In this document: positions 1 through 9,894 of the stretch, one piece after another
Position numbering within the stretch: position 1 is the first letter of the stretch
How the letters are laid out: each line of letters begins with the position of its first letter
Origin: Pontibacter korlensis
GTDB lineage: Bacteria > Bacteroidota > Bacteroidia > Cytophagales > Hymenobacteraceae
Assembly (NCBI RefSeq): GCF_000973725.1
Contig: NZ_CP009621.1
Span: 4,085,001-4,149,000 of the forward strand
Direction of reading: 5' to 3'
Length of the DNA: 64,000 bases
Program-made: the position numbers and the translations under genes
Notes under the pieces: generated by a model
The model's input: only the letters and a program-made list of their open reading frames with translations
Database searches by the model: none
Told to the model about the DNA's origin: nothing

Positions 1-1597
1 GCGTCTTTATCTTAATCTCCTTGTCGCGTACTTTAAAGACATAGAACTCGTTCTTGTAGGCCTGTACTTTCTCTTTCCAGTTCTCCAGAATCTTTTTGTT
101 CTGCCCGTCCAGGTTAAGCTCTACTTCGGCATAAGCATGCTCCAGCTGCTTCACCAGGCGGTCTTTATCTTCAACGTCTATACTTTGCACCGCCTCTATA
201 GACTTTTTAATGCCGTACAGTTTCTGCGCTACCTCGGCCTGATCATTAGCCCATTTATCGTAGTTGCGGATGGTTTCAGAAATCTCAGAAAGGTAACGGG
301 TGCGGCTAGGAGGGATGATAAACACCTTCTCCGACATCTCCTTAGAAGTATGCAGGTTAGAGTTAAATTCAACACCCGTTTTCTCAGAGATCTTCGCCAT
401 GATAGCACGGTATAGCTGATTCATGCCCGGGTCGTTGAACTGAGAAGCAATGGTACCGAATACCGGTATGTCATCGTCGTTCACATCCCACAGCTGGTGG
501 TTGCGCTTGTACTGTTTTTTTACATCGCGCAGGGCATCCAGTGCGCCACGCTTGTCAAATTTGTTCAAGGCAATCACGTCGGCAAAGTCAAGCATGTCGA
601 TCTTCTCCAGCTGCGTAGCGGCACCGTACTCCGGTGTCATCACATACAGGCTCATGTCAGAGTGCTCGATGATCTCCGTGTCAGACTGACCAATACCGGA
701 AGTTTCTAGGATAATCAGGTCAAAATCAGCAGCTTTTACAATATCCACAGCATCCTGTACATACTTGCTCAGGGCCAAATTGCTTTGGCGGGTTGCCAGC
801 GAGCGCATGTATACTCTTTCGTTAGAGATGGAGTTCATACGGATTCTATCCCCCAGCAAGGCACCACCGGTTTTGCGCTTGGATGGGTCAACAGAGATAA
901 TAGCAATTTTCTTTTCTGGAAAGTCCAGCAGGAAGCGGCGCACCAGTTCATCCACCAAAGAAGACTTTCCAGCACCACCTGTACCAGTTATACCTAAAAC
1001 AGGTGTCTTCACATCCTTAGCCTGTTCTTTTACTTCGTTAAGTATGGCTCTTGCCTCTTCCGAGAAGTTTTCGGCGGCTGAGATTAATTTGGCAATAGCT
1101 TTAGGATCCTTATCACGCAGATGCTTTGCTTCGCCGTTCAGGTCTTTGCCTGTTGGGAAGTCGCACTTCTGCAGCATATCGTTGATCATACCCTGCAGGC
1201 CCATGGCACGGCCGTCGTCAGGGGAGTAGATGCGGGCGATGCCGTATTCGTGCAATTCCTCAATCTCGGTTGGAAGTATAACACCACCGCCACCACCGAA
1301 GATGCGGATGTGTCCGCAGCCGCGCTCGCTGAGCAGGTCGTACATATACTTAAAATACTCCAGGTGTCCTCCCTGATAAGAAGTAATAGCGATGGCCTGT
1401 GCGTCTTCCTGAATGGCGCAGTCAACAATCTCCTGAACAGAGCGGTTGTGCCCCAGGTGAATTACCTCTGCGCCAGAGGCCTGTATGATACGACGCATGA
1501 TATTGATCGAAGCATCGTGGCCATCAAACAGAGACGCGGCGGTAACAATACGGATATGGTTAACCGGCTTATATGGCTCTACTTTGGTAAATTGCAT
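1..1597 (-). CDS. icmF: Fused isobutyryl-CoA mutase-type acyl-CoA mutase (5' part; 3' end outside window)
   Basis: Only the first ~532 codons are present; the gene runs off the left edge. IcmF-type enzymes are adenosylcobalamin-dependent mutases that rearrange branched and linear acyl-CoAs, with a built-in G-protein chaperone. Seen here: an N-terminal B12-binding domain with DGHDAS at residues 25-30 (His27 is the expected cobalt ligand), then a MeaB-like GTPase with P-loop GGAGKSS near residue 207 and NKFDKRG further on. The catalytic mutase domain should start near or beyond the edge. The order B12 domain, GTPase, mutase is specific to IcmF and separates it from MutA/MutB. The ATG at 1597 begins MQFTKVEP and places the B12 domain at the expected distance. 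No gene lies upstream on the same strand, so it probably has its own promoter in 1598-1700. Confidence 0.88.
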   Translation of the reverse strand, partial: MQFTKVEPYKPVNHIRIVTAASLFDGHDASINIMRRIIQASGAEVIHLGHNRSVQEIVDCAIQEDAQAIAITSYQGGHLEYFKYMYDLLSERGCGHIRIFGGGGGVILPTEIEELHEYGIARIYSPDDGRAMGLQGMINDMLQKCDFPTGKDLNGEAKHLRDKDPKAIAKLISAAENFSEEARAILNEVKEQAKDVKTPVLGITGTGGAGKSSLVDELVRRFLLDFPEKKIAIISVDPSKRKTGGALLGDRIRMNSISNERVYMRSLATRQSNLALSKYVQDAVDIVKAADFDLIILETSGIGQSDTEIIEHSDMSLYVMTPEYGAATQLEKIDMLDFADVIALNKFDKRGALDALRDVKKQYKRNHQLWDVNDDDIPVFGTIASQFNDPGMNQLYRAIMAKISEKTGVEFNSNLHTSKEMSEKVFIIPPSRTRYLSEISETIRNYDKWANDQAEVAQKLYGIKKSIEAVQSIDVEDKDRLVKQLEHAYAEVELNLDGQNKKILENWKEKVQAYKNEFYVFKVRDKEIKIKT

Positions 1598-1850
1598 ACT
1601 TATTTTAACAAGTTTTTTCCAGATTTGATGCGAATATAGTCATTTTGTAGCAGAATGCAGATGCTGCCAAAGGCATGGGAACTGCAGCATTTTGTACTCA
1701 TTTATACTTACGCAGTAGCGAACAGGATAGGTAAGCCTCAGCTTTATGTCTAGTAAACAAGCGCACCAATTGAGGTAAAAAATTGGGTTCATATTTCAAC
1801 TGGACTGAAAACCTGCAGCATGAGAGGTTGGATGTAAGTTGAAACCTAAT
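1598..1850. other. Intergenic stretch between divergently placed transcription signals
   Basis: About 250 bases lie between the icmF start and the terminator of the small gene at 1910. I see no convincing ORF, tRNA or repeat. A short inverted repeat sits around 1654-1693 (AATGC/GCATT with an inner TGCC-AAA-GGCA), which may be a weak hairpin. On the minus strand a TATATTCG near 1635 is a one-mismatch -7 box for icmF, too weak to call. Confidence 0.4.
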
Positions 1851-1881
1851 AAAACAAAAAAGCCCGCTCCAGGGAGCAGGC
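1851..1881 (-). terminator. Rho-independent terminator of the 58-aa gene
   Basis: Read on the minus strand, a GC-rich stem (GCCTGCTCC paired with GGAGCGGGC, one mismatch) is followed directly by TTTTTTGTTTT. It lies just downstream of the stop at 1910 and supports that small ORF being a real transcription unit. Confidence 0.75.
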
Positions 1882-1909
1882 GATATAAATTAATTAGTGA
1901 TACTATATA

Positions 1910-2086
1910 TTACTCTTTTGCCTTAGCGATGGCTCCGTAGAGCACAGGGCTAAAGAAACGGAGGTTCTCCAGGATACACGTCATACTGTAAAATTTATTC
2001 AGGTCAATTTCTGAGCTTTCTGCTATCGCCAGTAATAGCTCATCCAGCGTCTCCCTGAATCTTTCGTCAAACTCTTCTTGTGTCAT
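1910..2086 (-). CDS. Small hypothetical protein, 58 aa
   Basis: I do not recognise the family. The ORF runs from ATG at 2086 (MTQEEFDERFRETL) to TAA at 1910. It looks like a soluble, mostly helical, acidic N-terminal half followed by a more hydrophobic stretch (LENLRFFSPVLYG). No signal peptide or metal motif is visible. Support for it being real: clean codon use, an ATG start, and a strong terminator immediately after the stop. It is transcribed divergently from lepA, whose promoter is about 190 bases away. It is below the length cut-off of many gene callers. Confidence 0.65.
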   Translation of the reverse strand: MTQEEFDERFRETLDELLLAIAESSEIDLNKFYSMTCILENLRFFSPVLYGAIAKAKE

Positions 2087-2270
2087 GATGCTAATTTAGG
2101 ATGCATTGCTTCATCTTAACCAATTTCAGGATGATTAAATTTCAAGAACTAGGCTTAACCTTGCTCTGGCACAGGTTGGTTTTAGAGGGATATTTGTCCT
2201 TGGATGCTCCTAAGCTATTTATTTGTTTTGATGTCGCTGCAAAATCTTCTGACAAGAGTAGAAGATTTCT

Positions 2271-2278
2271 TAACTTTG
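2271..2278 (+). promoter_or_regulatory. Candidate -7 box for lepA
   Basis: TAACTTTG matches the Bacteroidota -7 consensus TAnnTTTG exactly. Transcription would start about 10 bases before the lepA ATG at 2297, giving a very short leader. No clear TTG/TTTG -33 element is present at 19-21 bases upstream (nearest is a TTCTG at 2247-2251). Confidence 0.5.
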
Positions 2279-2296
2279 TTACTCGTATAAAGATTT

Positions 2297-4081
2297 ATGA
2301 AGAACATTCGCAATTTCTGCATCATCGCCCACATCGACCATGGCAAGAGTACCCTGGCCGACCGCCTGCTGGAGTTTACCTCCACCGTGGCTGAGCGTGA
2401 AATGCAAAACCAGCTGCTCGATAACATGGACCTGGAGCGTGAGCGCGGTATTACCATTAAGAGCCACGCCATCCAGATGAACTATCATTATAAGGGAGAG
2501 GATTACGTGCTTAACCTGATCGATACACCAGGTCACGTAGACTTTTCTTATGAGGTTTCCCGTTCAATTGCCGCCTGTGAGGGCGCGCTCCTGATCGTGG
2601 ACTCTTCCCAAGGTATAGAGGCTCAGACTATCTCTAACCTGTACCTGGCGATCGGAAATGACCTGGAGATCATACCGGTTCTGAACAAGATCGATTTGCC
2701 ACACTCCATGCCGGAAGAGGTGTCTGACCAGATTATCGACCTAATCGGTTGCGACAGAGAAGACATTATCCATGCCTCCGGTAAGGCCGGTATCGGTATC
2801 GAGGAAATTCTGAATGCTATATGCGACCGTATCCCAGCTCCAAAGGGTGACCCTGAGGCTCCGTTACAAGCTTTGATCTTCGACTCTGTTTTTAACTCTT
2901 ACAGAGGCATAGAAGTATACTTCCGAATCTTTAACGGAACGCTGAAGAAAGGGGAGAAGGTGAAGTTCATAAACACCGGTAAAACCTATGAGGCTGACGA
3001 GATTGGCGTACTGAAGCTGAACCAGGAGTCTCGCCAGGAAATGGCTGCCGGTAACGTAGGTTATCTGATTTCAGGTATCAAGAATGCCAAAGAAGTAAAA
3101 GTAGGTGATACCATCACGCACGTAGATCGTCCGGCTCAAGGTATTCAGGGCTTTGAGGATGTGAAGCCGATGGTATTTGCCGGTATCTACCCAGTAGAAA
3201 CAAGCGAATACGAAGAGCTGCGAGCCTCTATGGAAAAACTGCAGCTGAATGATGCTTCGCTGGTTTGGGAGCCTGAAACTTCTGCTGCCCTAGGCTTTGG
3301 TTTCCGTTGCGGCTTCCTTGGCATGCTGCACATGGAGATCGTACAGGAGCGTCTGGAGCGCGAGTTCGACATGACGGTGATCACGACCGTGCCGTCGGTG
3401 CAGTTCCATGCCTATACTACTAAAGAGAAAATGGTGAAGGTAAATGCTCCATCGGAGATGCCGGACCCTAATTATATCGACCATATCGAAGAGCCTTTCA
3501 TCAAAGCTCAAATCATTTCAAAGTCCGATTACGTGGGGCCAATCATTACCCTATGTATGGATAAGCGGGGTATTCTGAAGAACCAGACGTACCTAACCAG
3601 CGACCGTGTAGAAATGACTTTTGAGATGCCATTGGCAGAGATCGTGTTCGACTTCTTCGACAAGCTGAAAACTATTTCCCGTGGTTATGCCTCGCTTGAC
3701 TATGAGCTGATCGGTTTTCGCGCGTCTAGCATGGTGAAATTAGACATCATGTTGAATGGTGAGAAAGTGGATGCTTTGAGTGCCATTGTTCACCGTGACA
3801 AAGCTTATGACTGGGGCAAGCGCCTGTGCGAAAAACTGCGCGAGCTGTTGCCACGTCAGATGTTCGAGATCGCCATACAGGCAGCTATTGGTCAAAAAAT
3901 CATTGCCCGTGAGACAGTAAAAGCCATGCGTAAAAACGTATTGGCCAAGTGCTACGGCGGTGACATCTCTCGTAAGCGTAAGCTCCTCGAGAAACAGAAG
4001 AAAGGTAAGAAACGCATGCGCCAGGTAGGTAACGTGGAAATACCGCAAGAAGCCTTCTTAGCCGTGCTTAAGCTCGACTAA
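2297..4081 (+). CDS. lepA: Elongation factor 4 (back-translocating GTPase LepA)
   Basis: Ribosome-associated GTPase that acts on stalled or mistranslocated ribosomes and influences 30S assembly. At 594 aa it has the usual LepA length. G1 motif AHIDHGKST is at residues 10-18, G3 DTPGH and G4 NKID follow, then EF-G-like domains and the LepA-specific C-terminal domain ([16 protein letters not shown] near the end). The ATG at 2297 starts [19 protein letters not shown], the normal start. There is no lepB next to it, unlike in Proteobacteria. It has its own promoter and terminator, so it looks monocistronic. Confidence 0.97.
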   Translation: MKNIRNFCIIAHIDHGKSTLADRLLEFTSTVAEREMQNQLLDNMDLERERGITIKSHAIQMNYHYKGEDYVLNLIDTPGHVDFSYEVSRSIAACEGALLIVDSSQGIEAQTISNLYLAIGNDLEIIPVLNKIDLPHSMPEEVSDQIIDLIGCDREDIIHASGKAGIGIEEILNAICDRIPAPKGDPEAPLQALIFDSVFNSYRGIEVYFRIFNGTLKKGEKVKFINTGKTYEADEIGVLKLNQESRQEMAAGNVGYLISGIKNAKEVKVGDTITHVDRPAQGIQGFEDVKPMVFAGIYPVETSEYEELRASMEKLQLNDASLVWEPETSAALGFGFRCGFLGMLHMEIVQERLEREFDMTVITTVPSVQFHAYTTKEKMVKVNAPSEMPDPNYIDHIEEPFIKAQIISKSDYVGPIITLCMDKRGILKNQTYLTSDRVEMTFEMPLAEIVFDFFDKLKTISRGYASLDYELIGFRASSMVKLDIMLNGEKVDALSAIVHRDKAYDWGKRLCEKLRELLPRQMFEIAIQAAIGQKIIARETVKAMRKNVLAKCYGGDISRKRKLLEKQKKGKKRMRQVGNVEIPQEAFLAVLKLD

Positions 4082-4091
4082 CCTATAAACA

Positions 4092-4126
4092 AGCCCCGAC
4101 GTGCCCCTGCGTGTCGGGGCTTTTTA
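4092..4126 (+). terminator. Terminator after lepA
   Basis: Perfect 9-bp stem AGCCCCGAC/GTCGGGGCT with a 12-base loop, followed by TTTTT. It lies 11 bases after the lepA stop and separates it from the CYTH-folD pair. Confidence 0.88.
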
Positions 4127-4150
4127 CTTAATATCAGTAAGTGTAGCACT

Positions 4151-4699
4151 GTGTATACCTCTGTTTCTTTCAAAGCCCGCCTATCTGATTTTGCTGAGGC
4201 CCAAACTATACTTCTGGAACAGGAGGTAAGGTTTTTGGATGCTGCTATGCAGTTAGAAACATATTATAAGGTGGAGCAGGGGAAGCTTAAGCTGATAAAA
4301 GGAGGTTTAGAAAACGCCTTAGTGCATTATCAGCAGCAAAAGCACCAGAATATGTTCTTCAATGAGGTGCTGCTATACTTAAAGCGTCCCTCTTCTGGTC
4401 TTGTGGAGACCTTGTACGGAAGTCCACAACCTGTAGTAGAGCTTAAAAAGCTACGGAAAACCTTTGTGTATGATAACCTGAAGGTACACCTGGACCAGCT
4501 TGAAACCCTTGGTTACTTTGTAGAGGTAGAGGCGCTGGATATAGACGGCTCCTATGGACTGGAGCACTTGCTGGAGCTGTGTGAAAGTAGGAAAGAGCTG
4601 CTTCAGCTGGAAGATGAGGACCTCGTACAGGAAGACTATCCTGTACTTCTTAACCAAATCACTAAATCAATCAATCCAAACAATAACTACAACAAATGA
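4151..4699 (+). CDS. CYTH-domain / class IV adenylate cyclase-like protein
   Basis: 182 aa protein resembling the CYTH superfamily, whose members hydrolyse triphosphates or cyclise ATP using an acidic and basic tunnel. Family-like segments: [10 protein letters not shown] at residues 5-14, [17 protein letters not shown] around 36-52 (equivalent of DTYF...GRLKLR), and later [16 protein letters not shown]. Several canonical residues are altered: the N-terminal ExExK reads FKARL, and the RLKLR arginine is replaced by lysine. Activity on a nucleotide is therefore uncertain. The start is GTG at 4151; no ATG lies nearby in frame and the lepA terminator is just upstream. The stop overlaps the folD start (ATGA), so the two are translationally coupled. 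Confidence 0.7.
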   Translation: MYTSVSFKARLSDFAEAQTILLEQEVRFLDAAMQLETYYKVEQGKLKLIKGGLENALVHYQQQKHQNMFFNEVLLYLKRPSSGLVETLYGSPQPVVELKKLRKTFVYDNLKVHLDQLETLGYFVEVEALDIDGSYGLEHLLELCESRKELLQLEDEDLVQEDYPVLLNQITKSINPNNNYNK

Positions 4700-5577
4700 C
4701 CCTGCTCGACGGAAAAAAGACATCCGAAGCCATTCAGAATGAAATTGCGGCCGAAGTTGCTGCCATTAAAGCAAAAGGAGGAAAGATACCTCATTTGGCT
4801 GCCGTACTTGTAGGTAACGATGGCGGCTCTGTTACCTATGTTACCAATAAAGTTGCTACCTGTGAGCGCATAGGTTTTGGCTCTTCACTTATTCGTTACG
4901 AAGACACAGTAACTGAAGAAGAACTCCTTAACAAAATCAAAGAGCTGAATGAGGATGAGGAGGTAGACGGGTTTATAGTACAGCTGCCCCTGCCAAAGCA
5001 CATCGATACCGAAAAAGTGATCGAGGCAATTGACCCAAAGAAAGATGTTGATGGCTTCCACCCAACAAACGTAGGGCGTATGGTCGCTGGCTTGCCAGCT
5101 TACCTTCCGGCTACTCCTGCTGGTATTCTGCAATTGCTGCAGCGCTACGAAATCGATACCAAAGGCAAGCACTGCGTTGTTGTTGGACGCAGCAATATCG
5201 TAGGTACTCCTATGAGTATTTTGATGGCTAAGGGAGGTTACCCAGGCAATGCCACCGTTACGCTTTGCCACCGCAACACTGTTGATTTAGCTTATCATAC
5301 CCGCCAAGCAGATATTATTATTGTTGCCGTTGGCCAGCCAGGCCTCATAACCGCTGACATGGTGAAAGAAGGAGCCGTGGTGATAGACGTTGGTACAACC
5401 CGCGTACCTGATGCTAGCCGCAAGTCAGGCTTCCGCTTGAGAGGTGACGTTGATTTTGATAATGTTGCAGAGAAGTGCAGCTACATAACGCCTGTACCAG
5501 GTGGTGTTGGACCACTCACCATTGCCATGCTGATGACAAATACCTTAAGAGCATCGAAAAAAGAAGTTTACGGGTAA
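4696..5577 (+). CDS. folD: Bifunctional methylenetetrahydrofolate dehydrogenase / methenyltetrahydrofolate cyclohydrolase
   Basis: Interconverts 5,10-methylene-, methenyl- and 10-formyl-tetrahydrofolate in cytosolic one-carbon metabolism. 293 aa, normal length. Catalytic YxxxK is at Tyr48/Lys52. The Rossmann segment [13 protein letters not shown] and the C-terminal [15 protein letters not shown] signature are intact. The start ATG overlaps the stop of the CYTH gene by 4 bases. A strong terminator follows. Confidence 0.97.
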   Translation: MTLLDGKKTSEAIQNEIAAEVAAIKAKGGKIPHLAAVLVGNDGGSVTYVTNKVATCERIGFGSSLIRYEDTVTEEELLNKIKELNEDEEVDGFIVQLPLPKHIDTEKVIEAIDPKKDVDGFHPTNVGRMVAGLPAYLPATPAGILQLLQRYEIDTKGKHCVVVGRSNIVGTPMSILMAKGGYPGNATVTLCHRNTVDLAYHTRQADIIIVAVGQPGLITADMVKEGAVVIDVGTTRVPDASRKSGFRLRGDVDFDNVAEKCSYITPVPGGVGPLTIAMLMTNTLRASKKEVYG

Positions 5578-5588
5578 CCATTTCGAAG

Positions 5589-5617
5589 CCCTCTCTTTAA
5601 ACAGGAGAGGGTTTTTT
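5589..5617 (+). terminator. Terminator after folD
   Basis: Perfect 7-bp stem CCCTCTC/GAGAGGG, 9-base loop, followed by TTTTTT. It begins 11 bases after the folD stop. Confidence 0.85.
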
Positions 5618-5816
5618 GTTGCCCCTACTTAACCAACTGTCATTGTACACGCTCATTCCAGCATCACCCCGGAACAGAACATACACTATGCCTTGTTGCT
5701 ATTTTGATTAACTTTACGGGTTCTGCTTGGTTAAGCATAAATAAACTATATACACCACCAGAACAAGTATAAATGGCTGTACTTAACAAGTTAATACAGC
5801 CTGAGGAAGAATAGCA

Positions 5817-6470
5817 TTGGAAGAGACAAAAACATTTAAGACCGCCTCTATACATCAGGTGCCGAAAGATGGCAGTCTGTTGCCACTAATGGAGGCTTTT
5901 TATACAATTCAGGGAGAAGGAGGTAACACTGGTACAGCTGCATACTTTATCCGTTTAGGAGGCTGTGACGTTGGTTGCCACTGGTGTGATGTAAAGGAAA
6001 GTTGGGATGCAGAACAGCACCCGCTTACACCTATAGAGGACATAGTGGAAACTGCAGCAGCATACCCTGGTAAGGCAGTTGTAATTACAGGTGGCGAGCC
6101 GTTGCTCTACAATTTGGCTCCTTTAACAGAGCAATTACAGGCACGGGGCATTAAAACGTTTATAGAGTCCTCAGGGGCATACGCTGTAAGCGGCAACTGG
6201 GACTGGTTCTGTCTTTCTCCTAAGAAATTTAAACAGCCTGACCCTTCTGTATATCCTTTTGCAGATGAGCTAAAAGTAGTTATCTTTAACAAGAGTGACT
6301 TTAAATGGGCTGAGGAGCATGCTGCCAAGGTAGGAGAGAGCTGTAGTCTTTACCTTCAGCCGGAGTGGAGCAAGGCCCAGGAAATAACGCCGCTCATTGT
6401 TGAGTACGTAAAAAACAATCCGAAATGGCGTGTCTCGCTGCAGACACACAAGTACATGGACATTCCGTAA
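5817..6470 (+). CDS. queE: 7-carboxy-7-deazaguanine synthase (radical SAM)
   Basis: Converts 6-carboxy-tetrahydropterin to 7-carboxy-7-deazaguanine in queuosine/preQ0 biosynthesis. The 4Fe-4S motif is CX3CX2C at Cys50, Cys54, Cys57 (CDVGCHWC), the QueE-specific variant. Substrate and SAM motifs EAFYTIQGEG, TGGEPLLY and the C-terminal LQTHKYMDIP are present. 217 aa. The start appears to be TTG at 5817; the first in-frame ATG (residue 25) would cut into the conserved N-terminus. No other que gene is adjacent. The next gene starts 6 bases after the stop. Confidence 0.93.
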   Translation: MEETKTFKTASIHQVPKDGSLLPLMEAFYTIQGEGGNTGTAAYFIRLGGCDVGCHWCDVKESWDAEQHPLTPIEDIVETAAAYPGKAVVITGGEPLLYNLAPLTEQLQARGIKTFIESSGAYAVSGNWDWFCLSPKKFKQPDPSVYPFADELKVVIFNKSDFKWAEEHAAKVGESCSLYLQPEWSKAQEITPLIVEYVKNNPKWRVSLQTHKYMDIP

Positions 6471-6476
6471 ATCCTG

Positions 6477-8402
6477 ATGAAGTATAAACCGCTGCTAACC
6501 GCTTTCCTGCTGATGCTGGGAACAGCCTCCATGGCGCAAACATCAAAACTCAGCACCACCTCAGCTAAGGCAGAGCGTTTATACGAAAAAGCAGATGCCT
6601 ATGTGCGGGCAAGAGATTTTGATAGAGCACTGCAGAGCCTGAACGAAGCTATTGAAAAGGATCCGAAGTTTGCAGAGGCATACATCCGCGCGGCCAGCTT
6701 ATATAAGATTTTGGGCAACAAAGCAGCTGCATTTGAAAACCTGGAAAAAGGCCTGCCCTTGCTTCCATTTTCTAAGGGGCAGTCAAACAATTACTATGAG
6801 TTCGCTGAATTATATTTCGACAGAGGGAATTATCAGGCAGCGAAGGAATGGTATGAAACATTCCTGAAAACAGGCTCTACTAATGCAAAGCAAGTAGAGT
6901 GGGCGCGACGTCAGATTAAGACAGCCGCCTTTGCGCAGGAGGCAATGGAGCAGCCTGTACAGTTTAACCCGGAGCAGTTGCCAGGTACGCTGAACAGGTT
7001 TGGTCTTCAGTATTTCCCTTACACAACCGCCGATCAGCGTTATTTTATCTATACCGCCAGGCAAAGTGGACGCCCTGACCATGATGAGAATATTTATGTA
7101 AGCGAGAGGAAGGGAGAGGAGTGGCAGGCACCCGTTTCTATCTCTGATAATATTAACTCACCAGCTAACGAGGGTGCTGCTACAATTTCTGGCGATGGTA
7201 AAACACTGGTTTTTACTTCCTGCAACCGTCCTGATACCCAGGGTGACTGCGATCTCTATATTTCATTTAGAACAGGCAGTGAGTGGAGCAAGCCTCAGAA
7301 TATGGGTAAGGCTGTAAATTCCAAAGCCTGGGATTCCCAGCCAAGTTTGTCTGCCGACGGAAGAACGTTATACTTTACCTCCACGCGCGGTGGCGGTGTA
7401 GGAAAAGAGGACATCTGGGTAACGCACCGCAACGATGATGGGTCTTGGCAGAAGCCGGTAAACCTTGGGAGAGAAGTTAACTCTACCGGGCGTGATATGG
7501 CTCCATCCATTCACATGAGTGGCTCAACTTTATACTTTGTAAGTGATGGCCACATTGGGCTGGGTGGGCTAGACATCTTTAAAACAAACCTAAAGGAGAA
7601 CGGGAAGTGGACTGAACCACAAAATTTAGGCTATCCGTTGAATACCCATGCTGACGAGGGGTCCCTCTTCATTACTCCGGATAGTGAAATTGGTTATTAC
7701 TCCAGGCAAGTAAACACAGATGCCGGTGTGCCAGGTATTCAGCTGTACCGCTTTGATGTGCCGACAGAATGGCGCAGCCGTGTTAACAGTACCTATGCCC
7801 AAGGCCGCGTATTTGATGCTGATTCAAAGAAACCTATTTCCGCACAAGTACAACTGTATGATGTAGAGGCAGATTCTCTGGTGCAGCAAGTTGGCTCAGA
7901 TAAGGTTTCAGGCGAATATACTGTAGTACTAACGCAGGGTAAGCAGTATGCCTTATATGTGTCGGCTCCTAACTACCTGATGAATAGCCGAAGCTTCGAT
8001 TATACTTCTTCCAAAGCTTTATCTCCTATAGCTTTGGATGTTTACCTGGAACCTATCAAATCAGGAGCTGCCATGGTGCTTAGTAATCTCTTTTTCGATA
8101 CAGGTAAATATGCGCTTGAGAAAAAGTCTAAGACGGAGTTAGACAAGCTGGTTACCTTTTTGCAGCAAAACCCTAAAGTGAAGATTGAAATCTCTGGCCA
8201 CACGGATAATGTTGGCTCCGATCAGGCTAACCAGGTCCTGTCAGAGCGTCGTGCCAAGTCTGTTGTAGACTACTTAGCCAGCCACGGTATCAGCAAAGAG
8301 CGCTTCCGACACAAAGGTTACGGCGAGACAAGGCCTGTAAAACCGAATAAATCCGAGGAAGATCGGCAGATGAATCGGCGGATAGAGATGAGAATACTAT
8401 AA
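6477..8402 (+). CDS. PorE-like OmpA-family protein (TPR, PD40 propeller, CRD, OmpA domains)
   Basis: 641 aa with a signal peptide ending ...TASMAQ. Domains in order: TPR repeats (~30-135), WD40/PD40-like beta-propeller (~180-410, with repeated SxDGxxLxF-type blades), a carboxypeptidase-regulatory-like beta-sandwich (~430-510), and a C-terminal OmpA domain (~525-641) with the peptidoglycan-binding signature GHTDNVGSDQAN...LSERRAKSV. This is the architecture described for PorE, the type IX secretion component that links the trans-envelope complex to peptidoglycan. Bacteroidota carry several such paralogues, so a true T9SS role is inferred from architecture only. No other por/gld gene is in the window. 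Six bases separate it from queE, so the two may be co-transcribed. Confidence 0.85.
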   Translation: MKYKPLLTAFLLMLGTASMAQTSKLSTTSAKAERLYEKADAYVRARDFDRALQSLNEAIEKDPKFAEAYIRAASLYKILGNKAAAFENLEKGLPLLPFSKGQSNNYYEFAELYFDRGNYQAAKEWYETFLKTGSTNAKQVEWARRQIKTAAFAQEAMEQPVQFNPEQLPGTLNRFGLQYFPYTTADQRYFIYTARQSGRPDHDENIYVSERKGEEWQAPVSISDNINSPANEGAATISGDGKTLVFTSCNRPDTQGDCDLYISFRTGSEWSKPQNMGKAVNSKAWDSQPSLSADGRTLYFTSTRGGGVGKEDIWVTHRNDDGSWQKPVNLGREVNSTGRDMAPSIHMSGSTLYFVSDGHIGLGGLDIFKTNLKENGKWTEPQNLGYPLNTHADEGSLFITPDSEIGYYSRQVNTDAGVPGIQLYRFDVPTEWRSRVNSTYAQGRVFDADSKKPISAQVQLYDVEADSLVQQVGSDKVSGEYTVVLTQGKQYALYVSAPNYLMNSRSFDYTSSKALSPIALDVYLEPIKSGAAMVLSNLFFDTGKYALEKKSKTELDKLVTFLQQNPKVKIEISGHTDNVGSDQANQVLSERRAKSVVDYLASHGISKERFRHKGYGETRPVKPNKSEEDRQMNRRIEMRIL

Positions 8403-8406
8403 AACA

Positions 8407-8441
8407 GAAGGCGGTAAAGCATCAGATGCTTTACCGCCTTC
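8407..8441. terminator. Bidirectional terminator between the PorE-like gene and pyrE
   Basis: Perfect 16-bp stem (GAAGGCGGTAAAGCAT and its complement) with a 3-base loop. It lies between two convergent genes. TATTTTAAAA follows on the plus strand and TGTTTTATAG on the minus strand. Confidence 0.85.
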
Positions 8442-8465
8442 TATTTTAAAAGTTCATATTTTAAA

Positions 8466-9104
8466 CTATACTCCCCAGGTATTTGGAGATTTGCGCCATT
8501 CAGCCAAAGTATCCATAGCAGATTCCTGAATGTATCCTTGTTTAGCGGCAGCCTCTACTAATGCGCTGTAGTTGCTCAGGCAGTGCAGCGGAATACCAGC
8601 ATTATGGAAGTTTTCTTCTGCCAGGGCAAAGCCATACGTAAATATAGCGGCCATGCCTACTACTTCAGCTCCTGCAGCTTTAACTGCTTCGGCAGCTTTG
8701 AGCGAACTGCCACCGGTAGAGATCAGGTCCTCGATCATTACCACCTTCTGGCCTTCCAGCAGGCGCCCTTCAATTTGATTACCCATTCCATGCTTCTTAG
8801 GCTCCGGACGAACGTAAAGAAAAGGCATTTCCAGTAAATCAGCTACCAGTGTACCCTGCGCAATGCCTGCAGTGGCTACACCAGCTATGGCTTCCGCATC
8901 GGGATACTGCTGTTTTACAAGCTCAGCTAGCTGTTGTTTAATGTAGCTGCGTATGTACGGGAAAGAAAGCGTAACGCGGTTATCACAGTAGATTGGGGAG
9001 TTCCAGCCGCTGCTCCATTTAAATGGCTGCTCCGGTCTTAACTTCACGGCCTCAGTTTCGAGCAGGAATGAGGCTACCTGATGTGCTGTTGTCGTAGAAT
9101 CCAT
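8466..9104 (-). CDS. pyrE: Orotate phosphoribosyltransferase
   Basis: Transfers the phosphoribosyl group of PRPP to orotate, giving OMP in de novo pyrimidine synthesis. The PRPP-binding motif VMIEDLISTGGSS is intact, as are the orotate-contact region FKWSSGWNSPIYCDNR and the mobile-loop lysines. I chose the ATG at 9104 (MDSTTTAHQ), which gives the family-typical N-terminus. An in-frame ATG five codons upstream at 9119 is equally possible. The Nudix gene upstream is divergent; the ~95-base AT-rich gap must hold both promoters. Confidence 0.95.
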   Translation of the reverse strand: MDSTTTAHQVASFLLETEAVKLRPEQPFKWSSGWNSPIYCDNRVTLSFPYIRSYIKQQLAELVKQQYPDAEAIAGVATAGIAQGTLVADLLEMPFLYVRPEPKKHGMGNQIEGRLLEGQKVVMIEDLISTGGSSLKAAEAVKAAGAEVVGMAAIFTYGFALAEENFHNAGIPLHCLSNYSALVEAAAKQGYIQESAMDTLAEWRKSPNTWGV

Positions 9105-9213
9105 GGCCCGAAAATACATAAATAATCTTCCTTTTTAAGGCTGCGTATTTTGTTTGAGCCGATTTATTTTTTGTTTTGTATAAAATATGCTTCTGCTGAA
9201 GCACCCAAACTGA

Positions 9214-9894
9214 ATGAACGTTTTTATCAACGATATTCCGCTAATCCTAAAAAAAGCTACGGACAAGGTTTATAAGCATGAGTATGACCTTATTCTTAAG
9301 TCCTCAGAACACTTTACCTCTAAAGACCTTGTAGGAGATGTGCTGATCAAAGATGCGGATCCGCAGCTGATAGACCGCCTGGTGCGGCTGATGGAAGTAA
9401 AGAAGCTAAAAAAGCTTCGGTCGCTTACGCTTGTGGCTGACAAGAAAAAGAAACTGATTGAGCACCTAAAAGATCAGTTTAAAATAGTAAAAGCTGCCGG
9501 AGGCTTGGTATTGAAAGACGGAAAGATTTTGATGATCTACCGCTTGGGCGTGTGGGACCTGCCAAAAGGAAAGCTAGAGAAGAAAGAGAAAGTACAACAA
9601 GGTGCCCTGCGAGAAGTAGAGGAGGAGTGTAATATAAAGGTTGAGATAGCAGAAAAGCTACCAAAGACCTGGCACTCTTATGCCTACAAGGGCAAAAAGA
9701 TACTGAAGAAAACAAGCTGGTACCGGATGGAGTGTACCGACGACAGCTTAATGAAGCCGCAGGCGGAGGAGTTTATTGAGGAAGTACGTTGGATGAGTCC
9801 TGAAGAAGTGATGGAAGTGCTGCCAAAAGCCTATACTTCTATTGCCTTCATCATCCAACACTATCTGCAATCTCTGAAAACCGGAAAGGTATAA
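9214..9894 (+). CDS. Nudix hydrolase with extra N-terminal domain
   Basis: 226 aa. Residues ~1-85 form a lysine-rich N-terminal region without a family I can name. Residues ~90-215 are a Nudix fold with box GX5EX7REVEEEC starting GKLEKKE near residue 128; the usual Gly before the final aliphatic residue is Cys, a tolerated change. Nudix enzymes cleave nucleoside diphosphates linked to another group; the substrate cannot be read from sequence. Its last 44 bases overlap the 3' end of coaD on the opposite strand. Confidence 0.85.
   Translation: MNVFINDIPLILKKATDKVYKHEYDLILKSSEHFTSKDLVGDVLIKDADPQLIDRLVRLMEVKKLKKLRSLTLVADKKKKLIEHLKDQFKIVKAAGGLVLKDGKILMIYRLGVWDLPKGKLEKKEKVQQGALREVEEECNIKVEIAEKLPKTWHSYAYKGKKILKKTSWYRMECTDDSLMKPQAEEFIEEVRWMSPEEVMEVLPKAYTSIAFIIQHYLQSLKTGKV

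Noticed and set aside
137..1639. Several plus-strand ORFs over the left edge
   Set aside because: They are antisense to the strongly supported icmF frame and have no recognisable features.
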